Assembly (NCBI GenBank): GCA_005223375.1
Contig: RXOD01006091.1
Span: 1-11,303 of the forward strand
Source: Amoebophrya sp. AT5.2
Taxonomy: Eukaryota; Sar; Dinophyceae; Syndiniales; Amoebophryaceae
Reading direction: 5' to 3'
Length of the DNA: 11,303 bases
Below are positions 1 through 7,798 of this stretch, piece after piece. Both the position numbers and the translations under genes were made by a program. The notes below the pieces were generated by a model. It did not search any database, was not told the DNA's origin, and was given only the letters and a program-made list of their open reading frames with translations. Each line of letters opens with the position of its first letter. Position 1 is the stretch's first letter.

Positions 1-2
1 CC

Positions 3-1499
3 GCCACGAGTGCTCTTCTCACAGCCGTTCAGAGTCTGGCGCTGCGGGACGACGTGGTGGCCCACGCGTGCTCAAAGGAGGTGATCACCACCGCGCCGCA
101 GCAGATCGCGGGCGACCTGGCGGCCCTGGCGACCTATTTCTCCAACCCCAGTCGCATCGAGCAGCTGGCCTCCACTCCGGGCGGCGCGGAGTTTCTGCTG
201 CAGACCCCGTGGCTGGATTTGCAAGGCCGGCCGGGGCCTGGTGCTGCGCCCGCCGCGCGAAGGCGAAACTACTTCGCCTGCCCCCACTTCGAGCTGACGG
301 AGGCGGAGTTTCACGGCGACCAGCACCGGGTGCAGAGCGCGATCCTGGATGCGAGTCACGTGCTTTCGCGCACCTATTTCGGCGCGCGCGTGGTGCAGAG
401 GGTGTGGGAGCTCCTGGCCCTCGAGATCGCGGACGCACGCCAGCACGGGGACGCGCGGCGCAAGGGCTGGGCGCGCAAAATCCTCGTCGCGGACATGGAC
501 AAGAACGCGGCCGGATTCTTGTGTCGGGCCCGCGGTCGTGGAGATTATATGGATACGGTGCAGGAGCTGCTGGAACCCAACGCGGCGAATGCGAGTGGTC
601 CGCTGCGGCCGGACCGGATCCTGGGCGCGAGCAAGGCCGTGCTGGAAGAATACATCACCGCGCGATATTTGTACGCGGAGCGGGAGCTAGAGCATAACTC
701 CCTCGATGCTCGTGCTGGTGTTCAGCGGCGAGCCCTGCGAGTTCCTGGTCGAGACGAGGAAGCGGGCGTTGCGGCGCTGCAGCAAATCGCGCGGCGCGTA
801 AAACAAATGATCGCGACTGTGCAGCCCGGCGCGACGACCTTTGTAGGCGCAACACGTGCACAGGACCGTGAGAGCTTCGCGCTTGTGGGTCCCCCGTCGA
901 CCCAGGCGCTGGACTACCTGAAGAATCTGCGGCAGGACCTCGCGGGTCTGTTCGCCAAAAGTGGCACCATCGTGCTGGACCCGGGTTTCTTGAGAATTCG
1001 ACTCACCGAGCAGGGGGAGTACTTCGCAAGCTTGCTGAAAAAGGTGGAGGATATTCTGGATATTCGGACCGAGAAGAAGCTCGCGAAACAGCGCGAGGAG
1101 GCGAACCAGAAGCGGCGGCTCGCGCTGCGGGAGAGCGCGGCGGCGGCGCGGAAGGCTCTACGGGACGCGGCGCAGAAGATGAACCTCTCGAACTACCGGG
1201 GACAACATCCGCACCAGAAGCTGCTGACGTCGTCCGGAAGGACGGGGCGGCTTGGAGGAGTCCATGGGGGACGCCAGCAGACGAGTCGTGGACCGCTCAA
1301 CAACATGCAGCCACTTCTAGAAACGATCGTCGAGGGCGGGGAGGAGTTGGATGAGGAACGACCAGGTGGATCATCGAGGAACTGCTGGACGCAGAGGGAC
1401 GCGGCTGTGGAAGCGGAACCTCCAATGGACCGTGGACTCGAGGAAGTCCGACGCCGGTTGCGAGAAATGAGTCTCAGTAGAGGACCTGTGCGCGTGTAG
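3..1499 (+). CDS. 3' part of a gene for an uncharacterised helical protein, paralogue of the gene at 3081-5576
   Basis: The frame is open from the left edge to a TAG at 1497-1499, giving 498 visible residues. There is no ATG near the edge: the first possible start is a GTG at 54, which is unlikely in a eukaryote, and the 17 codons before it also look coding, so the gene begins outside the window. I do not recognise the family. The protein is rich in Ala, Arg, Leu and Glu and looks mostly helical. A very charged helix, probably coiled coil, lies at about 1030-1190 and carries KKVEDIL and QKRRLALRES. The last 100 residues are Gly/Arg/Glu-rich and probably disordered. Three blocks (about 120-216, 336-432 and 606-690) match the downstream gene in the same order: TPG..LL..PWL, YxG..VxRVW and RP[DE]RI[LF]GA. 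No catalytic motif or membrane segment is visible. Between 690 and 790 the protein is low quality and a second frame is also open, so an undetected intron or indel is possible there. Confidence 0.8.
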   Translation, partial: ATSALLTAVQSLALRDDVVAHACSKEVITTAPQQIAGDLAALATYFSNPSRIEQLASTPGGAEFLLQTPWLDLQGRPGPGAAPAARRRNYFACPHFELTEAEFHGDQHRVQSAILDASHVLSRTYFGARVVQRVWELLALEIADARQHGDARRKGWARKILVADMDKNAAGFLCRARGRGDYMDTVQELLEPNAANASGPLRPDRILGASKAVLEEYITARYLYAERELEHNSLDARAGVQRRALRVPGRDEEAGVAALQQIARRVKQMIATVQPGATTFVGATRAQDRESFALVGPPSTQALDYLKNLRQDLAGLFAKSGTIVLDPGFLRIRLTEQGEYFASLLKKVEDILDIRTEKKLAKQREEANQKRRLALRESAAAARKALRDAAQKMNLSNYRGQHPHQKLLTSSGRTGRLGGVHGGRQQTSRGPLNNMQPLLETIVEGGEELDEERPGGSSRNCWTQRDAAVEAEPPMDRGLEEVRRRLREMSLSRGPVRV

Positions 1500-3080
1500 G
1501 CGCAGGCTCTAGCTTTAATACCAATACCAGAACGAGATCATCGAGAACCAGTTGACAACTTGTACCGGCCTGCTATTGAGTCGCGGCAAGAGCAATGATC
1601 GTGTAGAAGTAGAATAAATTCGGTAGTAAATTCATAATTCATGCTTTGCACCATCAACTTCAAGAATTAAAATCAAGCCACTCGAATCATGCCGTGATCT
1701 CTGCGCGTTGATGCGGATTAGACCGACACACACCGACACTCATAGGAAAAAGCTGGAGCGCGAGCGTCCCTCCCCTTCCTTCGGTTACGCTTTTACGGTT
1801 TGCATGCAGCGTGCAACGTCGATTCGATAAAAGGCTAGCGAATTATTTTTATTTCAAGATAAAAGTAGTTTGAGTTCTGCTTCTGTTCTTTAATTTCGTG
1901 CTGACCGATCCCAATCGAACAACAAGTTCTGAGTGCCTGTGGTGCGTGCCCGGCGTCGCGGCTGGTCTCGCAAGCTCGCGTTTGCAAGTAGAGCAAGCAT
2001 AAGCTGCATGCGCATGGAGAAGGAGACGGAGTCCAGTCTTTGCAAAATAAGTAGACAAAAATTCAAATTTACTACTCTGTGCTTGTGGTTCTGTGATTTG
2101 TTGCAGATGCAGTTGCAGTCGCAGATGAAGAAGATAGTATGTGGCAGTCACACCGTGTATAATAGGTGCACGCACCTTCTACATCAGCCATGATTCGCTC
2201 GCACAGATGATGATGAAGTCCAGGCGTTAAGAGACCAAAGCGAAAGCCGACAGCACATCGACATCCTGCTCCTGCACCTGTTCGCCAGTTCAACAGGATC
2301 ATCAAATCCACCAAGATCTTCAGCAAGCGAGCCAGATCTTCAACCGCAAGGAAATGAGCAGATCATGAAGCGATACGATACATACACATAGATAAGATAC
2401 AGTCGACGAGTCCTCTGCTTGAAATCAAGTCGTGTCATGTAGTACATGTTGCATTCGTTTTGGTTTTTACCATCAAGAACACATCTATCACTAAAAAGTT
2501 TGAGTGAATTTTAATCTCTCCCTCTCGCAGTTGAAGTTGTTGGTTCACCGTGGTTCGCTCCCTAGCCAACCAGCTTTCGGCGACCGGCGTTCTTAAAAAC
2601 GTGTTGATCTTCTGGATCGACGGTAGTAGCTAGTTGTACGTTGTAGTAGTTATAGTTTACAGTTTTTACCACGTAGTTTTTGACAAACATCCTAAAAAAG
2701 ATCAACTTCAACGCAAACGCCGAGATACGCCCACGCACTAATTAATTCCGGATCCGGGATTGGGATAGCGATAGGGATTCACCTCGACAGTCAGAGTAGT
2801 AGTCCTAGTCGACAAAAAGTTTTTATCGCCTTTAAAGTTAAAACGATAAGGAAGCCTTACCCAGGTAGAACATCCGTTCTAAGAAGATTGATTCAACCTG
2901 CTGAGAAGGCGCGCAACATACACTTACACCATCGACGACGTCGAGCACAATAACAACGAACACGAACTTCTGCTGGTGTATAATCCGACCACTGGTGCGC
3001 CGGCCGTCATTCTAAGCAGAACAACCATTATCTAACCCGTGCGCAGAAGTCCCTCAAGCAAGTCTCGAAGAAAGAACGGC
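1500..3080. other. Intergenic spacer between the two paralogues
   Basis: I see no convincing gene in these 1.6 kb. The region is more AT-rich than its neighbours and has stops in all frames; the longest ORFs (about 1849-2175 on the minus strand and 1933-2193 on the plus strand) give unstructured, biased peptides. Visible elements are AATAAA at 1613-1618, a direct repeat AGATCTTCA twice around 2317-2340, the palindrome CCGGATCCGG at 2748-2757 directly after ACTAATTAATTCC (2737-2749), and GTAGTAGT-like runs around 2620-2650 and 2790-2805. The last part must hold the promoter and 5' leader of the gene at 3081, but I cannot place a transcription start. Confidence 0.6.
1613..1618 (+). terminator. 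Possible polyadenylation signal AATAAA
   Basis: A canonical AATAAA hexamer lies 114 bases after the stop codon of the first gene, on the correct strand. In animals and many protists this would mark cleavage 10-30 bases downstream. Dinoflagellate genes often lack a conserved AATAAA, and no equivalent follows the gene ending at 5576, so this could be a chance match in AT-rich DNA. Confidence 0.3.
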
Positions 3081-5576
3081 ATGGCGGGCTTCTTTCGCCT
3101 GAAGAGCAGCACCTCGCTCGTCCTCGCGACCGCGAGGTGTTTGACCCTGGCGGCCCAGCTGCTGCCTCTGTCGTGTGCCGCGACGAAGCCACGTCCAAGT
3201 CCCAGTAGTGCCTCTTCACGTGGTACCCCAGCGCGGCCGGACACACCCGACCCTACTGTGCAGGCGTCGATCGTGGACGTCAAGAAAAGCGGGTCGGACG
3301 AGGGTTTTCGGAGGGTTGCCGACGTTTTTCGGCAAGCCGCGCTGGAGGAGGAGGAGGACGATGTCGACGAGGATGCCGATCGGACTCTGGCGGACATTTT
3401 CAGAAACGTGCAGCCACACCGAAAAATCGCACTTCAGGGCTCGATTGTCAAGAAGCTTAGTGAGGCCGCTCGTCCATCGTCAAGCTCAGCCTCATCTTCA
3501 AGCTCAACTTGTTATAAGGACAGCGACGAAGAACAAGAGGAAGAGGAAGATCATGACCAAGTAGTAGACGGAAATGACCAAAAGCATCAAGACGAAGATG
3601 ACCATGGACGGAGGAGCCCGACTCCACCCCCGACATCTCTGTGGCTCCATGGTCTACGTGTCGATACCAGTACCTCAAGAAGCTCGCGGCCGGCGCAGGG
3701 GCGGCCCGGAGTCGATGGACGAGATCAAGATGACCACGATGAAGATGAAGATGAAGATACGCCGAAGGCAGACCTCCAAGGTGCGGATTTCAACAGGACC
3801 ATGGCGGCCCTGCAGTTTTCGAAGACGGACGCCCAGCAGCCACTTCTGGAGTATGTGAACAAGGAACTCGTATTTGCAAAGCGCATGATAGGCGAGCGCG
3901 TCTTTGCTCTTGGTTGCACAAAAGAAGAGGAGCGCCGCGATCGCGCGACGGCGAAAGAACTTGCTCGTTTCCTTTCGACAGCAATCAATAGTTTGAGGAG
4001 TGACGCCTTGCAACTGCGCAAACAGTTCCGGAGAAGCGAAAGACTCTACATGCCCTCACCCACGGTGTTGGGTGTCTCTCGCACAAATCCGGAAAACCGA
4101 GAGAAATACGATTTCCACGACGGCAGCGTTTGGCTTCCGGTAGTGTCGGCTTTGGCGGAAAAAGCGGAGCTCTTCGTGGAGAAGGTGGTGGCAGATACGA
4201 AAGTCGTCGAAAGGATTCAGGCAGACGTCAAAAAAGGCATGGGCCCCCGCGGAGTTGTCGCGAGATACGGGGTTTACTCGAAAATGCAAGAAGCCAACTT
4301 CGCCAGCTGGCGCAAACTGAAGCACTCCTTGCAGCAGAGTCTGGACGATTTAGTCGACTTCTTTACGGAAGAGGCGCACTGGCGCGCGCTTGGCACGCCC
4401 GGGGCCGCGACGTTGCTGTCGCCGTGGCTACCGGACGTCGTGCACGAGCACGTCTACGATCAGGGCCGCGAGGAGTTGCGTTGCTTCTCCTTGGTTTCCG
4501 CGCGGGAGGCTGCCGCTGACAAGGACAAGTGCGCTTCGCGGGCACAGCGGAGCGCCAGGCTCCAGAGAGCCGTACTGATGCGCGCCCGCGAACTGTCGGA
4601 CGGCTACACGGGCATGCAGCTCGTGCACCGGGTGTGGAGCCTCACCAGCGCACTGGTAGCGCTTGTTGCTGAGGGCGCGTTCAGCGGTAAGATGGGGCTG
4701 GGGCCCAGGATGCGCGTTCGCGACGACGACGCGTCGCAGAACACGTCGTTTGCAGAGCTGAAGAACAAGCTCGTGGAGAGCCTGAAGGCGTGCTTAACCG
4801 CGTCGAAGGAGGAGCTGGCGGCGGCCTTGGCGGAAATTGACAATTACAATACCATTAGCATTACTAGCACCAGGCCCAGGGAGGTCAATTTGAATCTTCG
4901 TGAATTTGAGATTGACCTTGACGAGCAGCAGGGGATGCCGTGCAGAACAAAAGACGTGGCGAGCCGGCGCAACAGTGTGCCGCGGCCAGAACGCATTTTC
5001 GGCGCCGACTCTGGGATATGGAAGAAAATGGTTTTCGAGTTTCATTTGGCGTCGCTCGAAGAGCTCGGAAAGTTGCGCGGCGACGCCCGCAGGGTCGTGG
5101 AGGCATTTACGCCGTCGAGCCAAAAAGGGGGAACCTGCTTCTGCCCGACGATGATGGTCCCGGGGAAGAATTGGGTGGGCCAGAGGGACTATTTTCGCGA
5201 GGACTGCGGGCTGTTTTACGATTGGCACGAGACACTGAAAGAGGAGGGCCGCCAGGCGCGAGAGGACCTACAAAACGCAACGAGGGGGGCCTTCTCGTTT
5301 TCGAGGCGTGCCCGCCAACAAATGGGCGTGGCCAACAGGAGCAACAGACTCGGGTCCCTTGCTGAGGACGCAGATGCTGAAGACGCAGTTGCCGATGACG
5401 AAGAAGCTAAGGACACAGATGCTGTTGAGGGCACCATAAAAATTGGGGATGGACGAGGCGATGCTGAAGTAGTTGGGGATGATGCTGAAGTAGTTGGGGA
5501 TGATGCTGAAGTAGTAGGGGATGGAGGCGAGGATGATGGGGATGATGAGTTGGGGATGATGAGTTGCTGGCGTTGA
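3081..5576 (+). CDS. Putative secreted helical protein with acidic low-complexity regions, uncharacterised family
   Basis: This is an intronless 831-residue frame ending in TGA. I chose the ATG at 3081 because an in-frame TAA lies at 3033-3035, it is the first ATG after that stop, its context is good (G at -3 and +4), and it puts a secretory signal at the very N-terminus. That signal has a basic start (MAGFFRLK), a hydrophobic stretch to about residue 34 and a possible cleavage at SCA|A; Arg19 makes it slightly weak. Residues 35-235 look disordered, with acidic runs near 90, 140 and 216 and a serine tract near 133-147. Residues about 240-700 form a Leu/Lys/Glu-rich helical core. It contains the three blocks shared with the upstream gene: residues about 421-454, 495-529 (RVW with W at 519) and 634-664 (RPERIFGA). 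A Cys-containing segment, CFCP to DCGLF, follows. The last 80 residues are acidic and end in three DAEVVGD repeats. I know no family for it. Likely destination is the secretory pathway (inference). Confidence 0.85.
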   Translation: MAGFFRLKSSTSLVLATARCLTLAAQLLPLSCAATKPRPSPSSASSRGTPARPDTPDPTVQASIVDVKKSGSDEGFRRVADVFRQAALEEEEDDVDEDADRTLADIFRNVQPHRKIALQGSIVKKLSEAARPSSSSASSSSSTCYKDSDEEQEEEEDHDQVVDGNDQKHQDEDDHGRRSPTPPPTSLWLHGLRVDTSTSRSSRPAQGRPGVDGRDQDDHDEDEDEDTPKADLQGADFNRTMAALQFSKTDAQQPLLEYVNKELVFAKRMIGERVFALGCTKEEERRDRATAKELARFLSTAINSLRSDALQLRKQFRRSERLYMPSPTVLGVSRTNPENREKYDFHDGSVWLPVVSALAEKAELFVEKVVADTKVVERIQADVKKGMGPRGVVARYGVYSKMQEANFASWRKLKHSLQQSLDDLVDFFTEEAHWRALGTPGAATLLSPWLPDVVHEHVYDQGREELRCFSLVSAREAAADKDKCASRAQRSARLQRAVLMRARELSDGYTGMQLVHRVWSLTSALVALVAEGAFSGKMGLGPRMRVRDDDASQNTSFAELKNKLVESLKACLTASKEELAAALAEIDNYNTISITSTRPREVNLNLREFEIDLDEQQGMPCRTKDVASRRNSVPRPERIFGADSGIWKKMVFEFHLASLEELGKLRGDARRVVEAFTPSSQKGGTCFCPTMMVPGKNWVGQRDYFREDCGLFYDWHETLKEEGRQAREDLQNATRGAFSFSRRARQQMGVANRSNRLGSLAEDADAEDAVADDEEAKDTDAVEGTIKIGDGRGDAEVVGDDAEVVGDDAEVVGDGGEDDGDDELGMMSCWR
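3738..3758 (+). repeat. GATGAA microsatellite inside the coding region
   Basis: Three and a half perfect copies of GATGAA encode alternating Asp and Glu in the disordered acidic region of the gene at 3081. The repeat stays in frame for any change by whole units, so it could vary in length between strains without breaking the protein. Confidence 0.7.
5460..5522 (+). repeat. Three tandem 21-bp repeats encoding DAEVVGD
   Basis: Units lie at 5460-5480, 5481-5501 and 5502-5522. The first two are identical and the third differs by one base (GTT to GTA, synonymous Val). Each unit is seven codons, so copy-number change keeps the frame. The array sits 18 codons before the stop codon, in the acidic tail. 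Near-identity between units suggests recent expansion by slippage or unequal exchange. Confidence 0.9.
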
Positions 5577-5991
5577 GCAGACTCCTGTCAGAACGACTCA
5601 GATTGCATCCAGGCTCAGCAGGGACGACAAGGACGCCGGTGACGGACGAGCACCCAGCACATCGGGCACAACCTGACGCCTGCGCTTGGTGGTGATTCTC
5701 GATCTCGCGGCAGGCAAACATAGGTCAAGAATGGCAATCTCTACGCTCCTCCTGCATGCGAAGTCTTTTTCTCCAAGAGGCATATGCTCGTGCTTGTAGT
5801 TGCGTCCTGGTGGTGCTATTCGAGTATGCTCTTTTTTGAGGTTTCAGCCTTCCACTTCCCGCAACATGAAGTTCTTTTGCAACTCCAGGCGCGATTTGGA
5901 ACACAAACTCAAACCCTTCGGGAGGCGATGATTCACTCAACTAGTTCAAGTTTCAGGCTTTGAATTTGCCCCAGCGTCTACGTTTTTCGCG

Positions 5992-6015
5992 TACTAATTA
6001 AATTCCTTTTTTTAG
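5992..6015 (+). promoter_or_regulatory. Branch-point plus polypyrimidine plus AG element (possible 3' splice site)
   Basis: TACTAAT, close to the yeast branch-point consensus, is followed by AATTCC, seven T and AG ending at 6015. This is the textbook order of a 3' splice site on the plus strand. The next ATG (6023) opens only a 12-codon frame, so if the site is used it would belong to a non-coding leader, a cis-splice or a spliced-leader trans-splice of the downstream gene. A shorter related sequence, ACTAATTAATTCC, sits at 2737-2749 before the other complete gene but lacks the T tract. Confidence 0.25.
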
Positions 6016-6249
6016 AATTGACATGGATCAAGATCCTGGCTCTGCCAGCATATTTTCTTGAAATTGCGGGAGCGGCAGCGGGCACGGGCTCGTCCCGCAC
6101 TAGATCTAGAAGCAATGACTAAAGAAACTATGGTTATGCATGGTTGGTAGGCATTGATTTATCAAGCAAGTAGACTGGCTGTACGAAAAAACATACTTAG
6201 TTGAAGTTCAAGTATCCTCGCAAAGCGCGAAATAAGATATCAGAGCTGG

Positions 6250-6265
6250 ACGTCGACGTCGACGT
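6250..6265. repeat. Perfect 16-bp palindrome ACGTCGACGTCGACGT
   Basis: The sequence equals its own reverse complement and consists of overlapping GTCGAC and ACGT cores. It is CG-rich within an AT-rich spacer. It could be a binding site for a dimeric protein or simply a CGACGT microsatellite; nothing else marks its role. Confidence 0.8.
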
Positions 6266-6684
6266 AAGAGAGCCTACTTAACCTCTCGCCGCCTGCGCCT
6301 CGTCACGATCTTATATTTTGGAACATCGGGTTCGGGGGGCGGGGCAGCTTCGGGTTCAGTGCTACCGCCCACCTCTGGGAGAAACTGATGGTTTACATCC
6401 AGGTTCTTCATCGTCTCGATTGGTGCTAGTGGTAGTGATAGTAAATGCTAAGCTGGAACAAGTTTCTGTTTTTAGTGGTAGATTGATCAACAGGTGCGAT
6501 TGTCAGTCGCTGGCACTTAGTTGCTCGCGCTGCGGTGGGGCAGCTTACTGCCACCCTTCTACACGGACAGACACAGAGAAACGAGCAGAGCATTTATGGA
6601 AGTGCGCACAGCATGGAGATGCGCGCAGCATTTACTCACCGCGCTAGTAGGGGGTCATGCTCATCCTCATCGTCATCGATGATA

Positions 6685-6697
6685 TTTTTTTTTTTTT
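6685..6697 (+). repeat. T13 homopolymer
   Basis: Thirteen consecutive T follow CATCGATGATA. No RNA gene with internal promoter boxes is recognisable upstream, so I do not read it as a polymerase III terminator. On the other strand it reads as a long A run. Confidence 0.85.
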
Positions 6698-7704
6698 ATT
6701 GATTCCTTTTGCTGACTGACTGTGACTCGACAGCACCAGGCTCAACAGAGTCAAAGTCATGCACTCATTATGCTAAATTTGAATTTGTCCACCAAAACGC
6801 AAACCTCATCAAGGTCAACCTCATTATCATAAAGTGACGCGCTCGCGCCAGCAGTGCGTTTGTTTGGTCATCCTTTCGGACGCAAGAAGAACAGTGATCC
6901 GTGGCCGAACAAACTTTAGCCATTTCCAACCATAACCATTTCCACAATTAACGCAGGCAGAGGGCCATGGCGTTTGGGCGTTCCGCGAGCGAGGGCTCCT
7001 CATTTTTTCCTCGTCTTCCCGCATGGTGTAGGTGTTCCTTTATTGATCGATGGCAAATTATAATTTCAGAGTCATTCGAATGGATATGGACAGCACAGCA
7101 AGCAGGTGGTCCACGACCCTGATGTGAGGTACAGCGATCGATGAATCTGAAAGAAGACTTTTCCACTGTCGGTTGCTCATTTATGCTGCATATCAGTCAG
7201 CGGCAGCGCTCCCTTTTTTTTCCTGCTGCTCCCCCTTGCGACTAAGTATGCATAGCAAAACGCTTATACGTACTACGAGGAAGAAGTAGCAACGAGCGCC
7301 CCGGCCCCCGAAGGTGTACGAAAAATTAAAATTGTGAAATTCACGTGAGAGTGAGATGAATAAATTATAGATTTTCCTACTAAAAAGAGTAAGAAGTACA
7401 GTACGATTACGAAAAACTACGCGCCGGCTGCATCGTCCGGATGCGCATGCCCTTCTTCTGGGGAAGGCTATCAAAACGAAAATCAAAAATCACATGACTA
7501 TGTATACCGATACTTCTGTCGACGAGCCAGTGGCAGCGATGTTGAGATGACTGAGTTGGATATTTTCAGCAAGCGCACCATGTTGAGCTCCCCCGCTACA
7601 CTTCTTTCACACGCACCAAGACCCAGGACGAACTGTACGTTTATGCGTCCTCACCCCGTCCACCATCGAAATCGACGAAAAATTTGTACTTAGACTTTTA
7701 TGAT

Positions 7705-7721
7705 CATAGATTGAATCTATG
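7705..7721. repeat. Inverted repeat CATAGATT-G-AATCTATG upstream of the FN3 gene
   Basis: A perfect 8-bp inverted repeat around a single central G, 78 bases before the ATG at 7799. The arms are too close for a normal RNA hairpin loop, so a protein-binding dyad is more likely than a stem-loop, if it has a role at all. Confidence 0.7.
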
Positions 7722-7798
7722 CGGGCGAATGTCTGCGAGGAATCTTCGTGATCGCCCGGTTTTCGGGGGATCGGAGGTGATCGGGTCTGGAGTCAGCA

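Larger units (their letters stand above)
5577..7798. other. Intergenic spacer upstream of the FN3 gene
   Basis: No convincing protein or RNA gene was found in these 2.2 kb. The first 150 bases are still GC-rich and resemble coding DNA but are broken by stops. After about 5930 the region is AT-rich. It holds a 3'-splice-site-like element (5992-6015), the palindrome CTAGATCTAG (6100-6109), a perfect 16-bp palindrome (6250-6265), a non-ATG Cys-rich ORF (6318-6647), a T13 run (6685-6697) and a hairpin (7705-7721). Minus-strand ORFs at 6827-7024, 6948-7166 and 7193-7486 give irregular peptides and are not believed. No tRNA T-loop/acceptor combination was seen by eye. Part of 7500-7798 is probably the 5' leader of the next gene. 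Confidence 0.55.

Noticed and set aside
54..56. GTG at 54 as the start of the first gene
   Set aside because: The frame is open to the window edge and the preceding codons align loosely with the paralogue, so this is internal.
3039..3080. GTG at 3039 as the start of the second gene
   Set aside because: Unlikely in a eukaryote; the ATG at 3081 has a better context and begins a signal-peptide-like sequence.
4130..4519. 129-codon plus-strand ORF in another frame
   Set aside because: Arg/Ala/Gly-rich frame shadow inside the 831-residue gene, whose own frame aligns with its paralogue here.
6630..6684. Minus-strand consensus donor GTGAGTAAAT with an acidic peptide before it
   Set aside because: The supposed exon is only about 19 codons after an in-frame TAA, has no acceptor AG in front and no partner exon was found; probably chance.
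7193..7486. 97-codon minus-strand ORF with hydrophobic residues
   Set aside because: AT-rich spacer; the peptide is irregular, ends in a low-complexity tail and has no supporting neighbour or motif.
1500..7798. tRNA or other structured RNA genes in the spacers
   Set aside because: GGTTCG-like strings (for example near 2550) lack the matching T-stem and acceptor stem; none could be folded by eye into a cloverleaf.
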